From positions 1 through 64,000 of the forward strand of contig JBGAQP010000019.1 of the NCBI GenBank assembly GCA_044220635.1: a stretch of DNA of 64,000 nt, given 5' to 3'. The notes beneath the pieces are model-generated. The model made no database searches. It saw only the letters and a program-made list of their open reading frames with translations, and had not been told where the DNA came from. The translations under genes and the position numbers were made by a program. Numbering within the stretch: position 1 is the first letter of the stretch; the number at the start of each line of letters is the position of its first letter. This DNA is from JBGAQP01 sp044220635 (GTDB lineage Bacteria > Pseudomonadota > Gammaproteobacteria > Burkholderiales > Usitatibacteraceae). Shown here piece by piece: positions 1 through 9,015 of the stretch.

Positions 1-1
1 G

Positions 2-1057
2 GCGGGCTACCGCGCGCTGGGCGGAGGCATCGACGTCGAGCGCGCGGGCACGCTCTCGTCGGAGAAATACCGGATCAGCGCGAGCCAGCCGCTGCCCGAC
101 GGCTCCGACCAGACCTGGCCGCCGTCGGTCGGCTGGCGCGCGGGCGTGTACGGCGCGCCGCTCCTCTTTGTCGTGCCGCCGCCGCCGGGACCCGTGTTCA
201 AGGTGGGCGCGGTCTGCGCGCAGGGAACCGACGCGCGGATCGCTTCGTCATTCGACGCCACCTCGTCCAACTATGGGGTGTTTCGCGAATCAGCGAGCTG
301 CCCCGCGGGCACGGGCGCGCTGGCGGGCGGTTCGCGCGTTCCCGGTCAATGGCTCGTGGGCCTGGAACCGGTGTTCGGTGACGACTCCGCGCTGGCGCTG
401 TACCAGCGCAACCCCGGCAGCTATCCGGTCGGGCCGGGCTGGAGCACGGGCGCGATCCGGGACACGGGCGCCACCAACACGGGCACCGGATTCAATGCCT
501 ACGCCGTCTGCGCCGCAACGAACGACGCGGGAGCGGCGGCGCCGGCGGTGCCGGTCGTCGAGTTCTATCATGCCGGTCTGCACCATTACTTCATCAGCAC
601 GGATCCGGTCGAGATCGCGGCGCTCCAGTCCGGAGCCGTGATCAAGGGCTGGACGGCCACCGGCCTCTCGTGGAAAGCCCACGTCGACCAGCCGGCGGGG
701 ACGCAACCCGTCTGCCGCTTCTACATTCCTCCGGGGCTCGGCGATTCGCATTTCTTCTCGGCGTCCGCGTCGGAGTGCGCCGCCATCCTCGACGCCTCCA
801 CGAATCCGGCGCACCCCAGCCATGCGTGGTACGCGGGCTACGTGCACGAGTCGCCGAACGCGTTCTACGTCACGGCGCCCGCGCAGGGAGGAACGTGCGT
901 CGGCGGTACGACCGCGGTGTACCGACTCTGGAACGGCCAGGCGAACGCCGCCGCGTGGGGAAGCAACCACCGCTACACGACGAGCCCCGCGATCGTGTCC
1001 CAGATGGTCGGCGAGGGGTACGTGAACGAAGGGGTCGTGATGTGTTCACCCGATTGA
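2..1057 (+). CDS. Secreted DUF5648-type protein, 3' part only
   Basis: The reading frame is open from the left edge of the window, so the start and any signal peptide are missing; about 351 residues are visible. The last ~165 residues (from about position 550) carry the aromatic and glycine-rich repeats of the DUF5648 family: VEFYHAGLHHYFIST, then CRFYIPP with SHFFSAS, then VYRLWNG with HRYTTS, each a variant of a his-tyr-phe-x-thr/ser motif. DUF5648 is usually found at the C-terminus of exported bacterial proteins; its function is unknown to me. The upstream part contains several cysteines and resembles nothing I can name. The gene ends at TGA and nothing follows in the same direction before ubiK on the other strand. 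Cargo of the type II system 4 kb downstream is possible but only a guess. Confidence 0.8.
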   Translation, partial: AGYRALGGGIDVERAGTLSSEKYRISASQPLPDGSDQTWPPSVGWRAGVYGAPLLFVVPPPPGPVFKVGAVCAQGTDARIASSFDATSSNYGVFRESASCPAGTGALAGGSRVPGQWLVGLEPVFGDDSALALYQRNPGSYPVGPGWSTGAIRDTGATNTGTGFNAYAVCAATNDAGAAAPAVPVVEFYHAGLHHYFISTDPVEIAALQSGAVIKGWTATGLSWKAHVDQPAGTQPVCRFYIPPGLGDSHFFSASASECAAILDASTNPAHPSHAWYAGYVHESPNAFYVTAPAQGGTCVGGTTAVYRLWNGQANAAAWGSNHRYTTSPAIVSQMVGEGYVNEGVVMCSPD

Positions 1058-1167
1058 ATGCCTGAGCCGTCGGGCGCCGAGCGCGATTCGTCGACGACTC
1101 GCGCGCGGCCAGTGGTGGCGGAGTACGTGCCGCTACGACCCGTCGACCCCCCGGCCGGCCCCCGAGG

Positions 1168-1410
1168 CTAGCCGCCGATCTGCCGCGCCTCGAGCTCGGC
1201 GACCTTCCGCTCGAGCGCCTCCAGCTTCTCGCGCGTGCGCGCGAGCACCTTCGCCTGCACGTCGAACTCGGCACGCGGCACGACGTCGAGCTTCGCGAGG
1301 CCGCCTTGCAGGAGAGCCTTCACGTTCTTCTCGATGTCCTTCGCGGGAGAGGCCTCGATCGCGCGCCCGATGCGCCGCGCCAGGTCGTCCAGGGTCGCGC
1401 TGCTGATCAT
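1168..1410 (-). CDS. ubiK: Ubiquinone biosynthesis accessory factor UbiK (YqiC/BMFP family)
   Basis: This 80-residue protein matches the BMFP/YqiC family in size and layout: an N-terminal helix (ISSATLDDLARRIGRAIEAS), a short middle segment, and a C-terminal coiled coil rich in Arg, Glu and Leu (residues ~50-78, VLARTREKLEALERKVAELE). UbiK is known to assist UbiJ in aerobic ubiquinone synthesis and forms trimers through that coiled coil. A purine-rich ribosome site (GAGGAG on the minus strand, 1417-1422) precedes the ATG. The gene is transcribed away from the porin-glnK-amtB operon, a neighbourhood common in betaproteobacteria. Confidence 0.88.
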   Translation of the reverse strand: MISSATLDDLARRIGRAIEASPAKDIEKNVKALLQGGLAKLDVVPRAEFDVQAKVLARTREKLEALERKVAELEARQIGG

Positions 1411-1452
1411 CTCGTGCTCCTCGCGGACGATGCGCTCGTGTCGATGCGAGCG

Positions 1453-1458
1453 AGTCTA
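1453..1458 (-). promoter_or_regulatory. Possible extended -10 element of ubiK
   Basis: On the minus strand the hexamer TAGACT is directly preceded by TGC, giving an extended -10 arrangement about 45 bp upstream of the ubiK ATG. I see no good -35. It is only a weak candidate. Confidence 0.3.
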
Positions 1459-1557
1459 GCAAACGCGACGGCGGCGAAGCCCCGGACGGCGCGCACGGTC
1501 CTGACGAGAGTGGCCGGCGCGCGAGCCGCGCCGGGGTGGTGCGAAGGAACCCCCTCC

Positions 1558-1576
1558 GCGCACCCGATTGGTGCGC
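1558..1576 (+). promoter_or_regulatory. NtrC (NRI) binding site upstream of the porin-glnK-amtB operon
   Basis: The sequence GCGCACC-CGATT-GGTGCGC is a perfect inverted repeat with 7-bp arms. Its core GCACC-N5-GGTGC is exactly the published NtrC consensus core. Its centre lies about 108 bp upstream of the start point predicted from the sigma-54 element at 1649-1664, a normal distance for an NtrC activator site. It indicates induction under nitrogen limitation. A single site is visible; many NtrC promoters have two. Confidence 0.75.
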
Positions 1577-1648
1577 CGAATCGGATTCTCCAAACGATGC
1601 GACGGCGAATATCGCATTAACCTATTGTTCCATAAGTATTTGCTGCAG

Positions 1649-1664
1649 TGGCACACGAAGTGCT
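1649..1664 (+). promoter_or_regulatory. Sigma-54 (RpoN) -24/-12 promoter
   Basis: TGGCAC-ACGAA-GTGCT matches the sigma-54 pattern TGGCAC-N5-TTGCW with one mismatch and the invariant GG and GC exactly ten bases apart. Transcription would start near 1675, giving a leader of about 37 nt before the porin ATG. With the NtrC-type box upstream this is a coherent nitrogen-regulated promoter for porin, glnK and amtB. Confidence 0.75.
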
Positions 1665-1711
1665 GAAGAGTCCCCGGAAGTCTCACCTTCATCCACCTTT
1701 CGAGGATTCCC

Positions 1712-2515
1712 ATGACGTGCACCGCTCCGTTCCGCCTCGCCCTCGCCAGCGTCGCGCTCGCATCGTCCGCAGCCTTCGCCCAGACCCCCGCCGCGCCGGC
1801 CACGCCGGATCACACCGTCACCGCGAACGTGTCGCTCGGCAGCGAGTACCGCTACCGCGGCATCGCGCAGACCAACGCCAAGCCGGCGGTGCAGGGCGGC
1901 TTCGACTATGCGCACGCGAGCGGCCTGTACGCGGGCACCTGGGCCTCGAACGTGAGCTGGCTCTCCGACGCCGGCGGCGGCGTCAGCAACAGCCTCGAGT
2001 GGGACTTCTACGGCGGCTACAAGGCCAACTTCCCGAACAGCGACTTCTTCTACGACCTCGGCACGATCTACTACTACTACCCCGGCTCGAGGAACCCGGG
2101 CGTCGTGAGCGCCGACACGTGGGAGCTCTACGCCGCGCTCGGCTGGAAGTGGGTGAGCGTCAAGCTCTCGTACAGCCTCGACGACTACTTCGGCCTGCGC
2201 CCGACCGGGCAGAAGACCGACGGCACCTACTACGTCGACCTGTCGGCGACCTACCCGATCGGCGAGACCGGCTTCGCGCTGCTCGGCCACTACGGCTACC
2301 TCGACGTGCGCCACGACGCGAGCGGCGACGCGAAGACCTCGTACTCGGACTGGAGGCTCGGCGGGTCGTACACGGTGCCCGAGGGCGTCGTGAAGGGCCT
2401 CGAGATCGGCGCCTACTACAGCGGCAACAACGCGAAGTCCGGTCCCTACACCGACCTCACCGGCTACGACACCTCGAAGGACCGTGGCGTCGTCTACGTC
2501 AAGAAGACGTTCTGA
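1712..2515 (+). CDS. TorF-family putative outer-membrane porin
   Basis: This 267-residue protein starts with a clear signal peptide (cleavage after AAFA, residue ~23) and continues as alternating aromatic beta-strands. The mature N-terminus VTANVSLGSEYRYRGIAQT is the hallmark of the TIGR02001/TorF family of proteobacterial putative porins, and the sequence ends in ...VVYVKKTF with the terminal Phe typical of beta-barrel outer-membrane proteins. A ribosome site (GAGGA, 1702-1706) precedes the ATG. It is the first gene of the apparent sigma-54 operon with glnK (28 bp downstream) and amtB, so it probably helps nitrogen compounds cross the outer membrane; the substrate is not shown by the sequence. 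Confidence 0.85.
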   Translation: MTCTAPFRLALASVALASSAAFAQTPAAPATPDHTVTANVSLGSEYRYRGIAQTNAKPAVQGGFDYAHASGLYAGTWASNVSWLSDAGGGVSNSLEWDFYGGYKANFPNSDFFYDLGTIYYYYPGSRNPGVVSADTWELYAALGWKWVSVKLSYSLDDYFGLRPTGQKTDGTYYVDLSATYPIGETGFALLGHYGYLDVRHDASGDAKTSYSDWRLGGSYTVPEGVVKGLEIGAYYSGNNAKSGPYTDLTGYDTSKDRGVVYVKKTF

Positions 2516-2543
2516 CGCGTCCCCCCATCCGATTGGAGCAGCG

Positions 2544-2882
2544 ATGAAGCTCGTCACCGCCATCATCAAGCCGTTCAAGCTCGACGAGGTCCGCGAGGCC
2601 CTCTCGGCGATCGGCGTCCAGGGAATCACCGTCACCGAGGTCAAGGGATTCGGCCGCCAGAAGGGGCACACGGAGCTCTACCGCGGCGCCGAGTACGTCG
2701 TCGACTTCCTGCCCAAGGTCAAGATCGAAGCCGCCATCCGCGACGAGCTCCTCGAGCGCGTCATCGAGGCGATCGAGAAGGCCGCCAACACCGGGAAGAT
2801 CGGCGACGGGAAGATCTTCGTCTTCGACCTGCTCGAGGTCGTGCGCATTCGCACCGGCGAAACCGGCGCGGAAGCGCTGTAA
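2544..2882 (+). CDS. glnK: Nitrogen regulatory protein P-II (GlnK/GlnB)
   Basis: The 112-residue product has the full P-II signature. It begins MKLVTAIIKPFKLDEVREAL, has a T-loop GHTELYRGAEY with the uridylylatable tyrosine at exactly position 51, and a C-terminal GKIGDGKIFVFDL segment that forms the nucleotide-binding B and C loops. P-II trimers sense 2-oxoglutarate and ATP/ADP. Coupling to amtB, which starts 10 bp downstream, marks this copy as GlnK, which plugs AmtB when ammonium is plentiful. An in-frame extension to an earlier ATG inside the porin gene exists, but the GGAG at 2535-2538 and the standard P-II length fix the start at 2544. Confidence 0.95.
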   Translation: MKLVTAIIKPFKLDEVREALSAIGVQGITVTEVKGFGRQKGHTELYRGAEYVVDFLPKVKIEAAIRDELLERVIEAIEKAANTGKIGDGKIFVFDLLEVVRIRTGETGAEAL

Positions 2883-2892
2883 GGGAGCCATC

Positions 2893-4413
<1,521 letters not shown>

Positions 4414-4415
4414 GC

Positions 4416-4444
4416 GCGGCCCCCCCTCGGGGGGGCTTCGCCGC
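4416..4444 (+). other. GC-rich inverted repeats just after amtB
   Basis: Seven C and seven G separated by TC (4420-4435) form a strong hairpin immediately after the amtB stop, with an outer GCGGC/GCCGC pair. No T-tract follows, so it is more likely a 3'-end stabiliser than a terminator. Confidence 0.4.
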
Positions 4445-4510
4445 AACTTTCCACCGGGAAAGGGCTCAAAGCAGTCGCTGCACGAACTCGGAATCTCCCA
4501 GGAGGCCTTG

Positions 4511-4540
4511 AAGCGGGCAAGCGATTGCCCGCTTTTTTTT
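4511..4540 (+). terminator. Rho-independent terminator after amtB
   Basis: A perfect 10-bp stem AAGCGGGCAA / TTGCCCGCTT with loop GCGA is followed by a run of eight T (4533-4540). This is a canonical intrinsic terminator and closes the porin-glnK-amtB unit, separating it from the type II secretion operon. Confidence 0.92.
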
Positions 4541-4680
4541 GGCCGGCGACGATGCGCGAGGCGCTGCACCGGACCGCGCGCCGGCGGTGGGCGGCGACTG
4601 GACCCTCGGGCTCGATCGCTCGCCCGCCGGCGCCGTCCGGCAGCTTGTCGTCCGGTCGATCGCCGTCCCCGATGCGGCGA

Positions 4681-4701
4681 CAAAGGGGTGCGACCCCTTT
4701 G
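4681..4701. repeat. Palindrome CAAAGGGGT-GCG-ACCCCTTTG
   Basis: A perfect 9-bp inverted repeat with a 3-nt spacer lies in the leader region of gspE. It resembles the REP-type palindromes seen elsewhere in the window in layout but has a different core, so it may be a second repeat family or an operator. Only one copy is present here. Confidence 0.5.
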
Positions 4702-4711
4702 TTGCCTTCGA

Positions 4712-4724
4712 ATGTTATACTTTT
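4712..4724 (+). promoter_or_regulatory. Probable -10 region of the gsp operon
   Basis: TATACT at 4716-4721, in one of the few AT-rich patches of the region, lies about 32 bp upstream of the chosen gspE start. No convincing -35 is present; the palindrome at 4681-4701 occupies that position and could affect the promoter. Confidence 0.4.
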
Positions 4725-4752
4725 CAAATGGTTACGAACGGCACCTCCGAAA

Positions 4753-6441
4753 TTGCGTAAACGCATCGGCGAAATCCTCGTCGAGCGCGGCAAGCTCGAC
4801 TCCGCGAACCTCGACCGGGCGCTGAAGCTCCAGGCCGGGGAGGCGCACGAGAAGATCGGCGTGATCCTGCTGCGCCTGGGGATGGTGTCGGGCCGCGACC
4901 TCGCCGACGCGCTCGCCGACCAGCTCGACCTGCCGGTCGCCACGGCCGCGGATTTCCCCGAGCTGCCGCTCGCCGAGGAGCGCATCTCGGCGAAGTTCCT
5001 GAGGGACGCCCAGGCGGTGCCGCTGCGCGAAGACGACGAGGAGCTCGCCCTCGCGATCGCCGACCCGACGGATTCGTACGTCCTCTCCGCGGTGCAGATG
5101 GCCTCGGGCAAGCGCGTGCGCCCCTACATCGCCGCGCCCAACGAGATCGAGGGCGCCCTCGAGCGGCTCTACGGCGGCGGGAAGTCGTCCATGGGCCAGA
5201 TCGTGGACAACATCCAGTCGCGCGACGAGGAGCAGGACTGGGGCGACGTCGAGCACCTGAAGGACCTCGCCTCCGAAGCGCCCGTCATCCGGCTCGTGAA
5301 CCTGCTGCTCACCAAGGCGCTGGAATCGCGGGCCTCCGACATCCACATCGAGCCCTTCGAGAACCGCCTGGTGGTGCGCTACCGCATCGACGGCGTGCTC
5401 CACGAGGTCGAGAGCCCGCCGCGGCGCCTGTCGGCCGCGGTGATCTCGCGCGTGAAGATCATGGCCTCGCTCGACATCGCCGAGCGGCGCCTGCCCCAGG
5501 ACGGGCGCATCAAGCTCCGGGTGCAGGGCAAGGAGATCGACCTGCGCGTGTCCACGGTGCCGACGATGTACGGCGAGAGCGTGGTGATGCGCATCCTCGA
5601 CAAGGGCGGCGTGGCGCTCGATTTCGCCGCGCTCGGATTCGAGGGTGCGGCCCTCGACAAGTTCCTCGGCGTGCTCGACCTCCCCCACGGGATCCTGCTC
5701 GTCACCGGCCCCACGGGCAGCGGCAAGACGACCACGCTCTACGCCGCCCTCGACCGCCTGAACAAGGCCGACGTGAAGATCGTGACCGTCGAGGACCCGG
5801 TGGAATACCAGATGCCGGGCATCAACCAGATCCAGGTGAAGCCGCAGATCGACCTCACCTTCGCCAACGCCCTGCGCTCGATCGTGCGCCAGGACCCGGA
5901 CATCATCATGGTGGGCGAGATCCGCGACCTGGAGACGGTGAGGATCGCCATGCAGTCGGCGCTCACCGGCCACATGGTGCTGTCCACCGTGCACACGAAC
6001 GACGCGCCCTCCACGGTGAGCCGGCTGCTCGACATGGGGGCGGAGGACTACCTGCTCACCTCCACGGTGAACGGCATCCTCGCCCAGCGGCTCGTGCGCA
6101 CCCTGTGCCGGCACTGCCGCGAGCCCCACGCCGCGCTTCCCGAGGTGGTCGAGCAGATGGGGCTCCGGCGCTTCGCGCCCCCGGGAGAGGTCACGCTCTA
6201 CCGCCCCGTGGGCTGCCCCGAGTGCGCGGGCACGGGCTACCTCGGGCGCGTGTGCATCGTCGAGATGCTGGTGATGACCGACGCGATCCGCTCGCTCATC
6301 ATGCGCCACGCCACCGCCGGGGAGCTGCGCGCCGCGGCGATCGCGGGGGGCATGGAGACGATGTTCGAGAACGGGCTCAGGAAGGCGCTCGGCGGCATCA
6401 CCACGATCGAAGAGGTCCTGCGCGTCACGCGCGAGGACTAG
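4753..6441 (+). CDS. gspE: Type II secretion ATPase GspE
   Basis: GspE is the cytoplasmic ATPase that drives pseudopilus assembly. Counting from the TTG at 4753 (562 residues), there is an N-terminal MshEN-like domain, then Walker A GPTGSGKT (319-326), the Asp box VTVEDPVEYQ, Walker B IIMVGEIRD (384-392) and the His box GHMVLSTVHTND. The zinc-binding tetracysteine is C452-x2-C455 with C488-x2-C491. An upstream in-frame ATG at 4672 would add 27 residues without family resemblance and lies before the likely -10, so I prefer a start near KLRKRIGEILVERGKL. No good Shine-Dalgarno precedes the TTG, so the exact start is uncertain. It is the first gene of an 11-gene T2SS operon. Confidence 0.93.
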   Translation: MRKRIGEILVERGKLDSANLDRALKLQAGEAHEKIGVILLRLGMVSGRDLADALADQLDLPVATAADFPELPLAEERISAKFLRDAQAVPLREDDEELALAIADPTDSYVLSAVQMASGKRVRPYIAAPNEIEGALERLYGGGKSSMGQIVDNIQSRDEEQDWGDVEHLKDLASEAPVIRLVNLLLTKALESRASDIHIEPFENRLVVRYRIDGVLHEVESPPRRLSAAVISRVKIMASLDIAERRLPQDGRIKLRVQGKEIDLRVSTVPTMYGESVVMRILDKGGVALDFAALGFEGAALDKFLGVLDLPHGILLVTGPTGSGKTTTLYAALDRLNKADVKIVTVEDPVEYQMPGINQIQVKPQIDLTFANALRSIVRQDPDIIMVGEIRDLETVRIAMQSALTGHMVLSTVHTNDAPSTVSRLLDMGAEDYLLTSTVNGILAQRLVRTLCRHCREPHAALPEVVEQMGLRRFAPPGEVTLYRPVGCPECAGTGYLGRVCIVEMLVMTDAIRSLIMRHATAGELRAAAIAGGMETMFENGLRKALGGITTIEEVLRVTRED

Positions 6442-6451
6442 GCCGCGTCCC

Positions 6452-7681
6452 GTGCCGTTCTTCCAGTACAAGGCGGTGAATCCCGCGGGCGAGGTCCAGG
6501 AAGGCGTGCTCGAGGCCTCCAGCGACGCGGCCGCCGTCGCCCGCCTGCAGGACATGGGCTTCATCCCGATCCGCGCCGAGGAGGCGGGCGCGGCGCGCGC
6601 CGCCGCCGCCCCGGGCGGGGCGCGCCGATCGCTCTTCGAGCGCCGCGCGGTTTCCGCGGGCGACATCGGCGTGCTCACCCGCGAGCTCGCGACACTGCTC
6701 AAGGCGGGGCTGCCGCTCGACCGCTCGGTGGAGATCCTCATCAACCTCGCGGCGAGCCCGCGCGTGTCCGAGCTCCTCGGCCGGATCCGCAACGAGGTGC
6801 GCGGCGGGGCCTCGCTCTCGCGCGCGCTCGAGGAGCAGAAGGGCGTTTTCTCGCGCTTCTACGTGAACATGATCCGCGCGGGCGAGGCGGGCGGGAGCCT
6901 GCCCGACGTGCTCGTGCGCCTCTCGGAGTTCATGGAGCGCGCGAAGGCGCTGCGCGCGACGGTCACCTCCGCGCTCGTCTATCCCGCGATCCTCTTCGCC
7001 GTGGCGCTCGCCTCCGTCGTGATCCTGCTGGTCGGCGTCGTGCCCAAGTTCCAGCCGATCTTCGAGCAGTCGGGCAAGGCGCTGCCCTTCGTGACCGAGA
7101 TGGTGCTCTTCGCCGCGCGCGCGCTTCGCGACTACTGGTGGGCGATCACGCTCGGCCTCGCCGCGCTCGTCTGGCTCCTCGCGCGCCGCCTCGAGGACCC
7201 CGAGGCGCGCTTCGCGCTCGACCGCCGGGTGCTCGCGCTTCCGCTCGTGGGCGACCTCGTGGCCAAGGTCGAGATGGCGCGCTTCGCGCGCACGCTCGGC
7301 ACGCTGCTCGGCAACGGCGTGGCGCTCGTCACCGCGCTCGCGATCGTGCGCGAGACCATGGGCAACGGCTGGCTCGCCGAGGCGGTCGGCAATGTCGCCC
7401 GCGAGCTGAAGGAGGGCCGCGGGCTCGGGCGGCCGATGATGGAGACCGGGCGCTTCCCGATGCTCGCCGTGCACATGATCCTCGTGGGCGAGGAGACCGG
7501 GCGCCTCGACGAGATGCTCATCCGCGTGGCCGACACCTACGACACCGAGGTCGAGCAGGCGATCAGGAAGCTGCTCGCCTTCCTCGAGCCGGTGATGATC
7601 CTGGTGATGGCCCTCGTGATCGGCGCGATCATCCTGTCGATGCTCGCCGCCATGCTCACCCTCTACGACGTGCCCTTCTGA
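6452..7681 (+). CDS. gspF: Type II secretion inner-membrane platform protein GspF
   Basis: The 409-residue protein opens with MPFFQYKAVNPAGEVQEGVL, the typical GspF/PilC N-terminus, and contains two tandem T2SSF domains (about 70-195 and 275-397). Three membrane segments are visible, around LVYPAILFAVALASVVIL, YWWAITLGLAALVWLLA and PVMILVMALVIGAIILSM. It anchors the ATPase GspE to the pseudopilus base. The GTG start lies 10 bp after the gspE stop. Confidence 0.94.
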   Translation: MPFFQYKAVNPAGEVQEGVLEASSDAAAVARLQDMGFIPIRAEEAGAARAAAAPGGARRSLFERRAVSAGDIGVLTRELATLLKAGLPLDRSVEILINLAASPRVSELLGRIRNEVRGGASLSRALEEQKGVFSRFYVNMIRAGEAGGSLPDVLVRLSEFMERAKALRATVTSALVYPAILFAVALASVVILLVGVVPKFQPIFEQSGKALPFVTEMVLFAARALRDYWWAITLGLAALVWLLARRLEDPEARFALDRRVLALPLVGDLVAKVEMARFARTLGTLLGNGVALVTALAIVRETMGNGWLAEAVGNVARELKEGRGLGRPMMETGRFPMLAVHMILVGEETGRLDEMLIRVADTYDTEVEQAIRKLLAFLEPVMILVMALVIGAIILSMLAAMLTLYDVPF

Positions 7682-7705
7682 AATCCGACGGAGTCCGACA
7701 ACGCC

Positions 7706-8128
7706 ATGAGACGCCCCCCTTCCCCCCGCGAGCGCGGCTTCACGCTGATCGAGCTCGTGATCGTGCTGATCATCCTCGGCACCATCATGGGCTTCCTCGC
7801 CCCCCGGATCTTCGGCAACCTCGAGCGCGCCAACCAGGGCCGCGCCAAGGCGCAGATCGAGCAGCTCTCCGGGCAGCTCGAGATCCTCAAGCTCGAGGCC
7901 GGCCGCTACCCGAGCACGCAGGAGGGGCTGCGATCGCTCGTCGAGAAGCCCTCGGGCATGGACAAGTGGAACGGCCCGTACCTCAAGGACGCGGCGCTGC
8001 TGAAGGACCCCTGGGGCAACGACTTCAAGTACGCCGCCCCCGGCCAGTCGAAGCCCTTCGACATCGTCTCCCTCGGCGCCGACGGCAAGGAAGGCGGCGA
8101 GGCCGAGAACAAGGACATCGCCAACTAG
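7706..8128 (+). CDS. gspG: Major pseudopilin GspG
   Basis: The 140-residue protein has a prepilin peptidase site RERG/FTLIELVIV with cleavage after Gly11 and Glu at mature position 5. The C-terminal half has the GspG features GRYPSTQEGLRSLVEKPSG, KDPWGNDFKY and the terminal SLGADGKEGGEAENKDI loop, which in the family binds calcium. It forms the body of the pseudopilus. A REP-like palindrome lies between its stop and gspH, which could help keep this subunit more abundant than the minor pseudopilins. Confidence 0.95.
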   Translation: MRRPPSPRERGFTLIELVIVLIILGTIMGFLAPRIFGNLERANQGRAKAQIEQLSGQLEILKLEAGRYPSTQEGLRSLVEKPSGMDKWNGPYLKDAALLKDPWGNDFKYAAPGQSKPFDIVSLGADGKEGGEAENKDIAN

Positions 8129-8129
8129 A

Positions 8130-8152
8130 AAAATGGGGACAGTCCCCATTTT
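8130..8152. repeat. REP-like palindrome inside the gsp operon
   Basis: A single copy of the AATGGGGACAGTCCCCATT element (flanked by further A/T that extend the dyad) lies 2 bp after the gspG stop and 12 bp before the gspH start. It is followed by a GTAACA tail like the other copies in this window. As RNA it would form a stable hairpin of about 10 bp. Confidence 0.85.
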
Positions 8153-8164
8153 CGGGCTGTAACA

Positions 8165-8614
8165 ATGACGCGCGCACAGCGGGGATTCACGCTGCTCGAG
8201 CTGGTCGTCGTGATGGCGATCGCCGCGGCCGCCTTCGGGATCGTGCTCGCCTTCGCCTCGAAGGGCGCTTCCAGCGCGGACCTCAAGGCCGCCGCGCGCG
8301 CGATCGCCTCGGGGCTGCGCCAGGCGCAGTCGACGGCCATGGCCACGCGGCGCGACGCGCTGCTCACCCTCGACGTCGAGTCGCGCGAGTTCGTGCTGAC
8401 GGGCGAAGCGCGCACGCACCGGCTGCCCGAGGGCATCGCCCTCAAGCTCTTCACCGCGCAGAGCGAGGCCGAGAGCGAGCGCAAGGGCTCGATCCGCTTC
8501 CATCCCGACGGCAGCTCCACGGGCGGGCGCGTGACGGTCGCCGCGGGCGAGCGCCGGCTCGGCGTCGACGTGGACTGGCTCACCGGGCGCGTGGCGATCG
8601 GGGACGCGCCGTGA
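8165..8614 (+). CDS. gspH: Minor pseudopilin GspH
   Basis: This 149-residue protein has a short leader and the type IV prepilin motif QRG/FTLLELVVVMAI (cleavage after Gly7), a hydrophobic helix, and a GspH-like body including SIRFHPDGSSTGG near residues 116-128, typical of the family. It is a tip pseudopilin. It overlaps gspI by 4 bp (GTGA). Confidence 0.9.
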   Translation: MTRAQRGFTLLELVVVMAIAAAAFGIVLAFASKGASSADLKAAARAIASGLRQAQSTAMATRRDALLTLDVESREFVLTGEARTHRLPEGIALKLFTAQSEAESERKGSIRFHPDGSSTGGRVTVAAGERRLGVDVDWLTGRVAIGDAP

Positions 8615-9015
8615 GGGCGCGCGCGCAGGGCGGCTTCACGCTGCTCGAGGTCGTGGTCGCCTTCGTCGTGCTCTCGCTCGCGCTCACCACGATCTTCCAG
8701 ATCTTCTCGGCCGGTCTCGCGCGCGCGGGCGAGCTCGACGGCTACACGCGCGCGCTCGCCGTGGCCGAGTCGAAGCTCGCCTCCACGGGAGTCGAGTCCC
8801 CGCTGCAGGAAGGCGAGAGCTCGGGCGAGACGCCCGATCGGGCCTTTCGCTGGCGGGTCTCGGTGCTGCGCGACCCCGAGACGGAACCGGCCGCCCAGAC
8901 GCGCTCGATCCCGCTTTCCCTCTACCGCGTGGAGGTGCGCGTGGGCTGGCGCGCCGGCGACGGGCGCGAGCGCGAGGTGCGCCTTTCCACGCTCCAGCTC
9001 GGGGCGCGCACGTGA
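8611..9015 (+). CDS. gspI: Minor pseudopilin GspI
   Basis: Translation from the GTG that overlaps the gspH stop gives a 134-residue protein starting MRARAQGG/FTLLEVVVAFVVLS, with the prepilin cleavage site after Gly8 and Glu at mature position 5. It matches GspI in length and in the pattern AESKLASTG followed by RWRVSV. GspI nucleates the GspI-J-K tip complex. It overlaps gspJ by 4 bp. Confidence 0.9.
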   Translation: MRARAQGGFTLLEVVVAFVVLSLALTTIFQIFSAGLARAGELDGYTRALAVAESKLASTGVESPLQEGESSGETPDRAFRWRVSVLRDPETEPAAQTRSIPLSLYRVEVRVGWRAGDGREREVRLSTLQLGART

